NCBI GenBank assembly: GCA_016929305.1
Contig: JAFGJC010000172.1
Span: 1 to 18,572, forward strand
Direction: 5' to 3'
Length of the DNA: 18,572 nt
DNA from: a candidate division CSSED10-310 bacterium
GTDB lineage: Bacteria; CSSED10-310; JAFGJC01
Part shown: positions 8,301-16,480 of the stretch, piece after piece
How the letters are laid out: each line of letters opens with the position of its first letter
Numbering within the stretch: position 1 is the stretch's first letter
Program-made: the position numbers and the translations under genes
The notes under the pieces: model-generated
Database searches by the model: none
What the model saw: only the letters and a program-made list of their open reading frames with translations
Told to the model about the DNA's origin: nothing

Positions 8301-9216
8301 AACGGAACATTTTATCGTCATCGTCTTTGGCATTCGCAATAATTTCATCAACTTTAGTCTGCATCTCAGGACTTATAATGAATTGCGTTTCATTGTGTTC
8401 GTATGCCCAACGGCTTTTCATTTCCCATGATGGATGACTGGCTAAGGCTAATTTCAAGGCAGCCTGAGAAAACTCAACAGCAAAGAGTTCCTTTTGAAAT
8501 GCATCACGGTTTTCAACGGAAAAATCATAGTAAAAATAGTCATCATCAAATCGAAAACTGACATCCATCGTTCCGTTTGCCATGGCGAACTGAAGGGGTT
8601 TGGTTTTGGGACCTTTAATGGAATAATGTTTGCTGATTATCGGTATTTCGTCATCAAAGAAAACCGTATCCATGAAATGACCCGGTTGCGGAGGTATATA
8701 ATCCCGGTTCCATGGTTCATCATCTGAGTAATCGTTACCCAGATAAGCAAGGTTTAAACCCCTTCGTTCGATAACGTAGAAAAGCGCATCTCCCTCTTTG
8801 AGATAGGGAACCGGGCAAACAACAGTATCGAAATTCCAGAAAATCGAATCAGCAGGAGCTTTTTCAGTGAAAACCGTGTCCAGAGGCATCTTCTCAACCT
8901 CGTGAGATTCAGCTCGAAAAATTTTAACATCCTTGAATCGAATATGCGCAGTTCTGGGATTAAATTCGTACGTAAGTGCTCGATACTTTGAACCTGCATT
9001 TTCCTTACGTATCAGGACGCAGACAGCTTCTTCGGTCACTGCTGCGCCATTATCCTTGAAAACAGTATCAATCGTATCAAAAAGCATAATTGCGGGTGCT
9101 TCCTTGAACGAATCCTTATGGGCTTCAATTTCCTTCCAGATTCCTTCATCATCCATCAGCGCATTTGCAGTGAATGGCAAAAATATTAACGAAAGCAGTA
9201 TTAACAGTCTTTTCAT
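5374..9216 (-). CDS. Secreted tandem DUF3857-transglutaminase-like protein, 1280 aa
   Basis: A large exported protein. The signal peptide is MKRLLILLSLIFLPFTANA with likely cleavage near residue 19-20. There are two copies of the same architecture. Module 1 (about 20-660) has a DUF3857 beta domain followed by a transglutaminase-like core with Cys343 (AGVCKDKAAIL), His383 (FNHGVVAV) and Asp399 (VFLDPTW), an intact papain-like triad. Module 2 (from about 682, after a basic, Pro-rich linker) repeats DUF3857 (LHQYDVTLTDDGDTSE). Its transglutaminase-like region reads ETGYGNELEKLKLMAAFIEKAGG near 965-987, with no Cys at the catalytic place. Module 2 therefore looks catalytically dead and may bind substrate or partner. 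Such proteins sit in the periplasm or outer membrane; substrates are unknown. The start has GAAGGAG 5 nt upstream. Single gene, divergent from the glycosyltransferase. Confidence 0.9.
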   Translation of the reverse strand: MKRLLILLSLIFLPFTANALMDDEGIWKEIEAHKDSFKEAPAIMLFDTIDTVFKDNGAAVTEEAVCVLIRKENAGSKYRALTYEFNPRTAHIRFKDVKIFRAESHEVEKMPLDTVFTEKAPADSIFWNFDTVVCPVPYLKEGDALFYVIERRGLNLAYLGNDYSDDEPWNRDYIPPQPGHFMDTVFFDDEIPIISKHYSIKGPKTKPLQFAMANGTMDVSFRFDDDYFYYDFSVENRDAFQKELFAVEFSQAALKLALASHPSWEMKSRWAYEHNETQFIISPEMQTKVDEIIANAKDDDDKMFRLLHWVAEEIRYLGLDMGEGEGHKVHPTDEIFEDRAGVCKDKAAILVSMLRAAGFESYFVMTLAMEQTLDLPADDQFNHGVVAVRKSDNQWVFLDPTWAPQNRPLFNTLEQEQPILIASPEGTDLMNIPYSPPEENPFIIDAESVLDSQGNLVCQMHIKTDGNPDGHFRNYLSVIRKDLIPNLFLDLLDDISDQAELLSFNYTNPMDFYQPMELDLRFQYPHAGTLIDDLLIVQPILAQHPMNDRYESDYLYLPTDSKDRKHDIEFRCTRLVEFHETLRIPSGYELETLPETVHMSSEGIDLDFEIIREKPDVLVLNETIKIKHRIVEVSAYSEMAKVVDKINELREMELVLKRNKNRLKNPPLPHKPSNRTNGGKMLPDFGAVINLHQYDVTLTDDGDTSELFTYEVHVYNEEGIDEYADNRFIINEDYQTYNVIKNRTTTPEGDIIDAPETAVNLTLDYDVHTSPDYRNIKTLTVSHTGVEKGSLLSSCVERITSQKASNHFEFVYPLVDFYPAESKIVTVTVPSQHPLTFELMGEECEPVVEKTTMHNRYTWKFQNITPMMPEPLSGPYYEMNPVLLVSGYSDSDWKTRLSDFQQEFFVTEQSQNILSDHINKILKDAQDPESKISALKAYIDDVVVTTNVSPRRVFFKTRDIERIMETGYGNELEKLKLMAAFIEKAGGTFSLCFAGRSDRISERVPCLQAFRNIYGIASIDGINSIITFSRWSLDQKDIPAQRILVLHRDSYEWINPADQQLSGNICRMDLDLVFLPDDKVDGKLMISCTGYLNPYRQLRSNTNEWLKKTIAQIVDNPEIISSNILEISDLPDGKTWFQCNFNGTVTMESVNDSYRTFQVPTCPFGLSNIIETLQIRSQRYHDIYLPFVAEEVLDITLTYPDAWQLSKNLTSESFDYDGFSMVLTTDNRDNRVTINKSFKITSPVVSKTLFKTWVKTWNAFYSDNANLLVWKTAHDEAEDK

Positions 9217-9279
9217 ATCGACTCCTTCAAAGGCAGGGAAAAAAATTGGAACACCCCAGTGTTACCGAGATTCCCGGTC

Positions 9280-9307
9280 ATAATAATTTTATTTTATGAA
9301 AAATCAA
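9280..9307 (-). promoter_or_regulatory. Possible sigma-70 promoter of the transglutaminase-like gene
   Basis: On the minus strand TTGATT (9307-9302) and TATTAT (9285-9280) are 16 nt apart, matching the consensus at 4 of 6 and 5 of 6 positions. The region is AT-rich, so chance matches are likely. The predicted leader of about 57 nt contains two small inverted repeats, AACAC-N4-GTGTT (9250-9263) and ACCG-N7-CGGT (9264-9278). Confidence 0.4.
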
Positions 9308-9415
9308 ATCGTTCATTGTGCTTTTCGTTTTATTTTTGGCAAATTTGTGGTTTGATGAGATGCATCCGGGCTTTATTTTATATTCGGTGCCAACAGGGGA
9401 AAGGTGAAAGGTCTT

Positions 9416-10852
9416 ATGCATCCGGAGGAATCCATTGACATTCGTAAAATCGGTCTGATTATCGGTCTGATTATTTTTGCGATGGGTTTGGTTGTGCGAC
9501 CCTTATGGGAAGATGAAGTGGAGCATCTTCATTGTGCATATATGATGTCACAGGGTTCAGTGCCATATGTGGATTTTTTTCAAAATCATCCACCGACACT
9601 TCATATCATACTGGCTCCATTTGTACGGTGTGCGCCGCGCGGCTTAGCACTGATATTTGGTTCCAGAATTGTTGTCACAGCACTCCTTGTCGTCAGCTTA
9701 TTGACACTTCGCTCATTGAGTCTCCGTCGGAATCGATCCTGGATGTATATTGCTCTTATTTCCGCACCAGTCTACTGGCTTAACTATCACCTTCGTCCGG
9801 ATATCTTCATGATCCTTTTCCTGTCTTTTCACCTGTTATTTATCTTTAAATGGATGGACAACTTGTATCCAACTCGGTCAGCATTTCTATCCGGATTTTT
9901 TCTTGGTGGAGCGGTTACCTTTTTGCCAAAAGCTGGTTTAATCGCTGTCGGATATCTACTGTTCCTGTTGATTATCGCCAGACACGAAAACCGCCGAAGA
10001 CCTATTATAGCCACCCTTCTGGGGCTCGGTATACTACCGTGTATCTTGTATGCCTATCTTTGGTTTTCCAGATCCGTCAACGAATATTTGCACTCTGTTT
10101 TTCTGTTGAATATCGGTTCGGTGACATCGGAATACTGGACATATAAAATCCATACATTAGTCGTGAATGGTGCCATACTTTTAATGTGGGCAGCCTCGCT
10201 TTACTATCAGCGAAATACAATACTATCCAAGCAAGAGGCAATGAAAAAAAATCTGCTGATACTCTACAGTGTGATGGCATTAGTGGGATTTTTTACTGCA
10301 CCGTTTGGCTGGCAGTATAACCTTGCAATATGGAATATAATGATTGCGCTGTATTTTGGTTTAACTGCCGGGTGTTTCCCTGCAATGAAAATGAGTAAAT
10401 TCCCCGCTCTTATCAGCCTCACTGTTTTTATGGGAATGTTACTGCCCCCGATGTATTATGTTTTAAACGATCTGTTTCAGGTAAATAACAGTATCTGGCG
10501 TTATCAGCAATTTTGCTTTATATCTGAAAATTCCGATGAAGACCGGTCTGTGTTCGCTGTGGCACCGTTTCATCCAATAAAAGCCATGGATGCCTGTGGG
10601 ATCTATCATCCATGGCAATTTCACTTCGCAAAGCAGGATAAGACTTTCCGAGAGAAATGGTTTAACGCTTGGTCAACAAAATTATCTGATTCCCCCCCTG
10701 TTTTTATTGATGCCGGGTATCTTACAACTGCAATCGCCATATCAACTGATCCCGGTCAAGAACATCAGCAAGTTCAGCAATTCCTGAATATGATTCCCTA
10801 CATGGAGAAACAATATAAACAACGAACATATTTTATTCTGATCAATGATTGA
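9416..10852 (+). CDS. GT39/ArnT-like polytopic membrane glycosyltransferase
   Basis: An integral membrane protein of 478 aa with roughly ten hydrophobic segments and a soluble C-terminal tail of about 120 residues. The first periplasmic loop carries the acidic motif WEDEVEH followed by GSVPYVDFFQNHPP. This is the arrangement of the PMT/ArnT (PMT_2, GT39/GT83) class, which moves sugars from polyprenyl-phosphate donors to lipid or protein acceptors on the periplasmic side. Acceptor and sugar cannot be told from sequence. I start at ATG 9416, because AGGTGA (9402-9407), a good anti-SD match, lies 8 nt upstream; a GTG at 9404 in the same frame falls inside that site. It ends 6 nt before the convergent acyltransferase gene. 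Both are envelope-modifying enzymes, but opposite strands make an operon impossible. Confidence 0.82.
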   Translation: MHPEESIDIRKIGLIIGLIIFAMGLVVRPLWEDEVEHLHCAYMMSQGSVPYVDFFQNHPPTLHIILAPFVRCAPRGLALIFGSRIVVTALLVVSLLTLRSLSLRRNRSWMYIALISAPVYWLNYHLRPDIFMILFLSFHLLFIFKWMDNLYPTRSAFLSGFFLGGAVTFLPKAGLIAVGYLLFLLIIARHENRRRPIIATLLGLGILPCILYAYLWFSRSVNEYLHSVFLLNIGSVTSEYWTYKIHTLVVNGAILLMWAASLYYQRNTILSKQEAMKKNLLILYSVMALVGFFTAPFGWQYNLAIWNIMIALYFGLTAGCFPAMKMSKFPALISLTVFMGMLLPPMYYVLNDLFQVNNSIWRYQQFCFISENSDEDRSVFAVAPFHPIKAMDACGIYHPWQFHFAKQDKTFREKWFNAWSTKLSDSPPVFIDAGYLTTAIAISTDPGQEHQQVQQFLNMIPYMEKQYKQRTYFILIND

Positions 10853-10858
10853 AAAAGA

Positions 10859-11962
10859 CTAAAACAGAAGATCATAAAGATGAATTTTTTTGAGTAAAAA
10901 AATCATCAGTAAGGAAACAAAAGTTGTTAACAGAACGGGTAGAATAAAATAATAGGGGTCTGTTAATCCAAGGTTCAGGTAGAAAATTCGAGACAACGAA
11001 AAAAGGATAATCGGCTCATGTAGAATATACAAAGGCCAAGCCAACTGGCCCAGCTTGACCAAAGGCCGAAATGAAACCACATTTTTCATAGCGGCAAACA
11101 GCATTATCATTGCCAGAGGAAGGCTGATTTTCAAAGCCGCATCGGCGTTGGCGGCAGTTATGGAGTTATATTTTAAAATGGCAAATGATATTGTGATCAA
11201 CCATAGAAAGATAATTAAAAGAATATGTCGTTTCTGCAAATTAAAAAAATTTTTCCAATGATACAATCCAACTCCGATATGAAATACCAGTAGGAATTCA
11301 CAATAATTCCAAGGTCTGTGCCATTCATTGAGTGATGATAAAAGGTATAGTATTGAAAAAAATATGGTATGTAACCAATAACGTTTCATGTGGAGCTGGG
11401 TACTGAAATTTTGGGTGAAAACAAACCGGTAAATGATAGAGACGGTTTTTACAGCCACCGGATATATCATATTAATGATGAGTAGCATGCTGAGGAACCA
11501 TAAGGGATAAGCTGGAGTATCTATGCCCGAAAGCATCACGATCCAGTTTTTAAGTGATGGAAATGGGAAATTTATATATTCCGGATTACTATTCAGTATT
11601 CCTGGCAGAATGAGTGCTTTCAGGTAATAGTACAGTACTGTCCAGACCAGAAGCGGTATGCCAAGCCTGTATAATCTTTGAGCGACGTATTCGCGGTATA
11701 TTCTGTTCGGATGTCGGGAGCATGAAATTTCATATTTGAAACCTGAAAGAAGTACGAAAATAGGAACGGAATGGCGTAAAATAAGATCAGATATTTTTGC
11801 CCAGGCGGGCAGGTGAGTAAAGTTGTTAGGATTGACGTCCTGGAAGATAATAACGAAATAACTTGCCAGGCTGTGAAGAAAAACAACTCGCAGAATTGCA
11901 AAACCGGACAAAGCATCCAGGAACGGAAAATACAGTTTCTGGGGGGGTTTCTCATGTGACAT
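10859..11962 (-). CDS. Acyltransferase-3 family membrane protein
   Basis: A 367-aa polytopic membrane protein with about ten hydrophobic helices, of the acyltransferase-3 (PF01757) type that O-acylates sugars, lipids or small molecules at the inner membrane. Recognisable parts are FPFLDALSGFAILRVVFLH at the N-terminus (usual form LDxLRGIAxxxVxxxH), RHSVPIFVLLSG, then YPLWFLSMLLI and PLYILHEPI. The conserved Arg of the first motif is Ser19 here, while an Arg appears at 25 and His30 is kept. It starts 1 nt after the stop codon of the HDAC-family gene and has no clear ribosome site of its own, so translational coupling is likely. Substrate unknown. Confidence 0.85.
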   Translation of the reverse strand: MSHEKPPQKLYFPFLDALSGFAILRVVFLHSLASYFVIIFQDVNPNNFTHLPAWAKISDLILRHSVPIFVLLSGFKYEISCSRHPNRIYREYVAQRLYRLGIPLLVWTVLYYYLKALILPGILNSNPEYINFPFPSLKNWIVMLSGIDTPAYPLWFLSMLLIINMIYPVAVKTVSIIYRFVFTQNFSTQLHMKRYWLHTIFFSILYLLSSLNEWHRPWNYCEFLLVFHIGVGLYHWKNFFNLQKRHILLIIFLWLITISFAILKYNSITAANADAALKISLPLAMIMLFAAMKNVVSFRPLVKLGQLAWPLYILHEPIILFSLSRIFYLNLGLTDPYYFILPVLLTTFVSLLMIFLLKKIHLYDLLF

Positions 11963-11963
11963 A

Positions 11964-13298
11964 TTAAATGATCTGATGCTTTATAACCTTATTTTCATGT
12001 AAATCCTGGAAAACAACAAAATGAAAGGGGGAGGATTTTTTAAGAGATGTATTGAAATGCTTCATAGCGTTGTCCAGGCATTTTGAGCACCGATGATAAG
12101 AGGCGATGGATACTCGAGTTCGGATGGTTTCTCCCGTTCCGAAGTGTGATTCCGAATCGATCAGCAGGGTACCGTTACAGGAATCGCACCGATAGAAACG
12201 TTCATGTTCAAAATCGACAATTCCGTCGGTATCATAATAAATCCGCAGGTTGCGGCTGCAGGTTTTTCCGGTATCGCGAAACGCTTCCTTATAAAACACT
12301 TCGCGTTGTTGATAAGCAGACAATGCCTGTTCAGCGATGTGTTTTGCAGCTTCGATCGATTCCTCAGGTTCTTCAATACATACATTTTCAAATCCTGGTT
12401 CGTGGATATCAGCAGTATTGATACCGGCAAGTGTTGAAAGGATTGCCAGGTGGAGATAGGGAAGAGCGGTTTCTGCGGAATAGCCACCTTCAAGAACAAT
12501 GAGATCTGGATTGATTAGTCTGGTTATTTCGACATAGCCTTGGGCGGTTATTCTAAGACTGCCCAAGGGATCGCTGAAATGGCAATCCTGTCCGGCGGAG
12601 TTTAGGATCATTTCAGGCTTGAAATCATCAAGTATCGGAAGAATGGTATTTTCTATGACATGTTTCATTGCCTTGTCACCGCACCCAGGAAGGAGGGGAA
12701 TATTAATATTTGCTCCAAATGCACAAGGCCCGCCAAACTCTGCCAAAAATCCCGTTCCCGGATATTGGGTTCTTCCATCTTGATGCGTGGATATGAATAA
12801 TGTGTCGGGATCATGCCAGAAGATATTTTGTGTGCCATCACCATGGTGCACATCGGTGTCTATAACGGCAATTTTTCTGATATGGTAATGTGTTCGAAGA
12901 TAGTGAACGAGTATAGCCATGTTGTTGACATTGCAGAAACCCCGATTTCCATAAGTCAGACGGAAAGCGTGATGGCCGGGCGGACGGATGACTGCAAATC
13001 CATTTCGAATTTTGTTTTGCATACGGGCATCTGCCAATGTCTTGATGCCACCGATGGCATATCTGTGTGCTGATGTTATCAACCGGTCAAGAACAGGAAG
13101 ACAAATATGAGGTCCTGAGATCATTTCATCTGCAGCATATTCCGGCAGTATATTCTCAATTTCAGAAATATCGAACACACCTTCCTCTTCCAGAAGATCC
13201 CGAGTATAAAGCAAACGCTCCTCCCGTTCTGGATGATCGATTCCCAGTGACCAGTCAAAAGCGGGAAAAAACACAAAACCTGTTGGAAGTTTATCCAT
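11964..13298 (-). CDS. Histone-deacetylase-family amidohydrolase with C-terminal zinc ribbon
   Basis: A 444-aa zinc hydrolase of the arginase/HDAC fold (about residues 5-300). Active-site landmarks: RPPGHHA (105-111), the zinc ligands D149 and H151 in DTDVHHGDGTQ, third ligand D238 in SAGQDCHFSDPLG, and Y273 in LEGGY. All catalytic residues are present. Bacterial members remove acetyl or other acyl groups from polyamines, acetoin-pathway proteins or lysines. After a helical stretch there is a C-terminal extension with CDSC (C371, C374) and CSKC (C404, C407), spaced like a zinc ribbon and not part of the standard domain. ATG 13298 lies 9 nt after the hyuA-like stop, with only a weak ribosome site. 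Located between hyuA-like and acyltransferase genes, almost certainly one transcript. The true substrate cannot be read from sequence. Confidence 0.9.
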   Translation of the reverse strand: MDKLPTGFVFFPAFDWSLGIDHPEREERLLYTRDLLEEEGVFDISEIENILPEYAADEMISGPHICLPVLDRLITSAHRYAIGGIKTLADARMQNKIRNGFAVIRPPGHHAFRLTYGNRGFCNVNNMAILVHYLRTHYHIRKIAVIDTDVHHGDGTQNIFWHDPDTLFISTHQDGRTQYPGTGFLAEFGGPCAFGANINIPLLPGCGDKAMKHVIENTILPILDDFKPEMILNSAGQDCHFSDPLGSLRITAQGYVEITRLINPDLIVLEGGYSAETALPYLHLAILSTLAGINTADIHEPGFENVCIEEPEESIEAAKHIAEQALSAYQQREVFYKEAFRDTGKTCSRNLRIYYDTDGIVDFEHERFYRCDSCNGTLLIDSESHFGTGETIRTRVSIASYHRCSKCLDNAMKHFNTSLKKSSPFHFVVFQDLHENKVIKHQII

Positions 13299-13307
13299 GT
13301 TTACTCA

Positions 13308-14975
13308 CTAAACCGCATGGTCGTATTGGATACCGCTTTTTCGTACCAGTCTGATTTCAATAATACGTTGCGAATCAAGACCGTACCGTATCCGGTTAAA
13401 CTGTTCCCCATACACTTCTTCAAGATCAAGATGCTCTGGATCGATGCCATAGTTTTTTCCACGTTGAGAGCCTATATCAAACGCCAATTCACGTGCTTGG
13501 GGTAATTTGAATGATCTGGGATCCTTTATTGGTCTGCGCAGGTTATCTTCCAATATAACAACCTCTTTCTTTAGAGTGTCGGCGCGAAGGGTAACACTGA
13601 ATGTATGTCGTGCAAGCGCAGCACCGATCGCATTTGCCATATCCCCATCGGCCGGTACGGTAACTGATCCGTTGCAAAGTGGTTTCAGCAAGTTTGCCAG
13701 CAACTGGCCTCCCGCACCTAAGACAATCAAATCCTGCGGGATTTGTTTTGTTTTTTGATGTAGTTCCCAGATTCTGTAAGCAGGTTCCTGAAGCCAAAGG
13801 GATTGAATGCAATGGAGACTATCTGTGATCTGACGTTGAAAATAGGAGACAGCCATTCTGGCAATTTCATATTCTGAAAGCGTTAGCTTTTCTGCCAAAT
13901 TTTTGAATGAGTTAACGGCGTTTTCATGACTGCCTTTGTTATGCAATTCAAGAACTCGCGCGGCAGCTGTTAATGTAGGTGTTGAATATTCCAGCAGGTT
14001 GGGATCTGTGATTTTATTGGCACTAAGTATTGGCACACCGTTTTTTAAGACAACCGGGCTGTTACCTCCAATTCCGAGTGATACCATCGCAAAAGCTCTT
14101 AACGGTAAAGGCATGTTTAGAAGTCTCACACCTCTTGTGGAAATGAGTGGTTCGGAGTTTAACATTAGTCCGATATCGCAAGTACTGCCGCCAATATCGA
14201 CAAACGCCGCACTAACTCCAATTTCCGTGAGTGCGACGCACCCCATAGCACTAGCTGCCGGCCCCGATAATATTGTTTCTAAAGGGTGTTGATACACTTC
14301 TTCCAAAGGCATCAATCCACCATCCGCTTTTAACAGTGATAAGGGACATCGTATTCCTCGAGAAACGATAGCGGTTTTCAGATGGCAAAAGAAACGTTTA
14401 ACAAAATTCCGAGCTGCCAGTGTACAACACGCTGCGGCAATACGTTTTGGGAAATTCAATCCTCCCCAGACATTGTTGCCGCATATTAACTGAATACCTG
14501 GAAATTCATTCCGGACTATTTCAGCGGTTTTTGTTTCCAGAGTTGAATTTCTTCCTGAAAATTTGGAAACGACAGCAATGCCCTGGATATTATTTTTAAG
14601 GAGTTCTTTAATTTTAAATCTAATGATTTTAGGGTTTATGGATCCGTGACAGTTGCCGGTCACATCGGCATATGCATCGATGGATATCCATGGAAATGCC
14701 AATGGTAATGAATGCAAATCCCTTCCCGGACCAGACAGTAAAGCAGCACCAATTGGGTCAAACAGTTGATTGGCAAACAGGTTGGTGATGAGTGTTGTTG
14801 AAATGCACAGATGATCAGCTTTCGTCACTTTTCGACTTGGAAACGCATCGAGAACGGATAAAACAGAGTCTGAAAGATCGCCGGAAGCAGGTTTTTTAAT
14901 GCCATCCGTTATTTGATCTTTATCGATGATGATCCCGTCGGCAAACGTGCCGCCGACATCAATACCTATCCGCAA
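13308..14975 (-). CDS. Hydantoinase/oxoprolinase (HyuA)-like ASKHA protein, short form
   Basis: A 555-aa protein of the HyuA / 5-oxoprolinase family, which uses ATP to open cyclic amides or carboxylate ketones. The actin-like phosphate loops are clear: GIDVGGTFADG (4-14), a second in FVDIGGSTCDIG, HPLETILSGPAASAMG between them, and VLGAGGQ and MANAIGAALA toward the C-terminus. Full HyuA subunits are near 680-700 aa and usually pair with HyuB; here the C-terminal domain is short and no hyuB is in the window, so this is a stand-alone form with unknown reaction. The start is TTG 14975, because family similarity (RIGIDVGGT) begins right there and AAGGAG (14992-14987) lies 11 nt upstream. The HDAC-family gene follows after 9 nt. 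Confidence 0.85.
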   Translation of the reverse strand: MRIGIDVGGTFADGIIIDKDQITDGIKKPASGDLSDSVLSVLDAFPSRKVTKADHLCISTTLITNLFANQLFDPIGAALLSGPGRDLHSLPLAFPWISIDAYADVTGNCHGSINPKIIRFKIKELLKNNIQGIAVVSKFSGRNSTLETKTAEIVRNEFPGIQLICGNNVWGGLNFPKRIAAACCTLAARNFVKRFFCHLKTAIVSRGIRCPLSLLKADGGLMPLEEVYQHPLETILSGPAASAMGCVALTEIGVSAAFVDIGGSTCDIGLMLNSEPLISTRGVRLLNMPLPLRAFAMVSLGIGGNSPVVLKNGVPILSANKITDPNLLEYSTPTLTAAARVLELHNKGSHENAVNSFKNLAEKLTLSEYEIARMAVSYFQRQITDSLHCIQSLWLQEPAYRIWELHQKTKQIPQDLIVLGAGGQLLANLLKPLCNGSVTVPADGDMANAIGAALARHTFSVTLRADTLKKEVVILEDNLRRPIKDPRSFKLPQARELAFDIGSQRGKNYGIDPEHLDLEEVYGEQFNRIRYGLDSQRIIEIRLVRKSGIQYDHAV

Positions 14976-15113
14976 CGTATATACCGCTCCTTAATCAGTG
15001 TTACTTTTAGCGAAGAATACCTGAAAACTGCCAGTCAATGCCAAATCAACTCTCAGATAAGAAAATACTAGAGAAAACCCTTCTGATATTCAAGATGGAA
15101 CATCGGAGGAGTA

Positions 15114-15827
15114 TCAATCATCGCCTCCAAGAAGACCAAGCCGGATCAGCCAATACAATAGTTGTAATACAGCGGTCACGGCAGCGGCAACATAAGTCAT
15201 TGCAGCAGCGTTTAAAACGTTCGAAACGCCTTTCTGTTCTTCGGCTGATACAATGCCATATTGAGTTAACATAGCTTTTGCTCGTGTCGAGGCATTGAAC
15301 TCAACGGGCAGAGTAACCAATGTGAAAGCCACGGCAGCGCCAAATAGTGAGACGCCAATCATGATTAACGTGGACCCAGCGCTGGATCCCATGGAAGCCA
15401 TAAAGATTCCAATGAACATGATGATCCAGGCAAAATTGGAGCCGAATGACGCCACCGGAACCATAAAAGATCTGAGTTGCAAGGGCGCATACTGTGTTTT
15501 GTGCTGAAGTGCATGTCCTGCTTCATGAGCTGCAATACCCAGAGCGGCAATGGATGAAGACTGGTAAACCTGTGGTGATAACCTGAGTGTTCTGGATCTT
15601 GGGTCATAATGATCCGACAGATGTCCGGGCACCTGTTCTACAGCAACATCATTCAACCCATTCCTGTCTAAAATCAATCGTGCAATACTTGCACCTGAAT
15701 AACCTGAAAAAGATCTTATTTTGGAATATTTGTTATAAGCAGCTTTGACTTTGAACGATGCCCAGCCGGCGATGAGAAGACCCGGAATCAGCATTATCAA
15801 ATAGAGTGGATCGAACATGGGAAACAT
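15114..15827 (-). CDS. YugP-type zinc metallopeptidase (membrane)
   Basis: A 237-aa membrane protein of the neutral zinc metallopeptidase family (PF04298, B. subtilis YugP type). It has an N-terminal membrane segment (about 8-22), then GYSGASIARLILDRNGL, a central LSPQVYQSSSIAALGIAAHEAGHALQH with the zinc motif HEAGH (101-105), two further hydrophobic segments, LPVEFNAS and a last hydrophobic helix. Length matches the family. The start is ATG 15827, because AAGGAGG (15840-15834) is 6 nt upstream; the open frame continues upstream only across grpE. Its ATG is 1 nt after the grpE stop, so the two are coupled. The family's substrates are not known; pairing with a chaperone nucleotide-exchange factor would suit protein quality control, which is inference. 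Confidence 0.9.
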   Translation of the reverse strand: MFPMFDPLYLIMLIPGLLIAGWASFKVKAAYNKYSKIRSFSGYSGASIARLILDRNGLNDVAVEQVPGHLSDHYDPRSRTLRLSPQVYQSSSIAALGIAAHEAGHALQHKTQYAPLQLRSFMVPVASFGSNFAWIIMFIGIFMASMGSSAGSTLIMIGVSLFGAAVAFTLVTLPVEFNASTRAKAMLTQYGIVSAEEQKGVSNVLNAAAMTYVAAAVTAVLQLLYWLIRLGLLGGDD

Positions 15828-15828
15828 T

Positions 15829-16425
15829 TCATTCCTCCTTATTATCCGGCGCTTTGGCCTTATCATTATCGACAGAAGCTGAAACAATCACCTTTGCATG
15901 ACGCAGAACATCTCCACGAAATTTATAACCTGCAACAAGCTCCTGCATCACATGATCCTCGGGCAGTTTGTCAGAAGGCATCACCACCGTAGCTTCCGCG
16001 ACTTCCGGATCGTAGGGTTTTTCCAGCACGTCAATTTTTTCCAATCCCATTTTAAACAACGTATCCATCAAACCGTTGTACAAAAGACGCATACCGTCTT
16101 TAAATGTTACATCGGTATTGCCGGATTCTGTTTTAAAGGCTGCATCAAAGGCATCGAGTGTCGGCAGAATTGCCTCAATAACACTTGCTTGGAAAACAGT
16201 AGCAAGCCGCTGTCTTTCTTTTTCATTTCGTTTCCTATAATTGTCAAACTCCGCTTTAAGACGCTGTAAGGCATCGAGATACTCCCTTGCCTTCGATTCA
16301 GCCGCTTCCAAAAGATCCTTTGAATCGGATGTTGATGTGTCTTGGACACGTGTATTGTTTGGCGTGGATTCGTGATTTATTTCATCCGATCCAGATGTGT
16401 TAGTTTCAGTATCATGTTTCTTCAT
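15829..16425 (-). CDS. grpE: GrpE, DnaK nucleotide-exchange factor
   Basis: GrpE releases ADP from DnaK in the Hsp70 cycle. The protein (198 aa) has a hydrophilic Ser/Thr/Asp-rich N-terminus (about 1-40), a long coiled-coil helix with the family hallmark RLKAEFDNYRKRNEKE, ILPTLDAFDAAF, and the C-terminal beta domain ending GYKFRGDVLRHAKVIVS (usual form GRVLRPAxVxV, so R to D and P to H here). I chose the ATG at 16425; another ATG at 16437 directly abuts the GGAGG site and would leave no spacing. No dnaK, dnaJ or hrcA lies nearby, so the usual heat-shock operon is split. It is the first gene after a strong promoter. Confidence 0.93.
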   Translation of the reverse strand: MKKHDTETNTSGSDEINHESTPNNTRVQDTSTSDSKDLLEAAESKAREYLDALQRLKAEFDNYRKRNEKERQRLATVFQASVIEAILPTLDAFDAAFKTESGNTDVTFKDGMRLLYNGLMDTLFKMGLEKIDVLEKPYDPEVAEATVVMPSDKLPEDHVMQELVAGYKFRGDVLRHAKVIVSASVDNDKAKAPDNKEE

Positions 16426-16480
16426 CGTGACAAACATCCTCCACCATCAAGGAAATAACGTTTGAGTAAGCGAATAAGTT

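Noticed and set aside
14031..14048. TTGGCAC as another sigma-54 site
   Set aside because: It lies inside the hyuA-like coding region and lacks the -12 GC at the required spacing.
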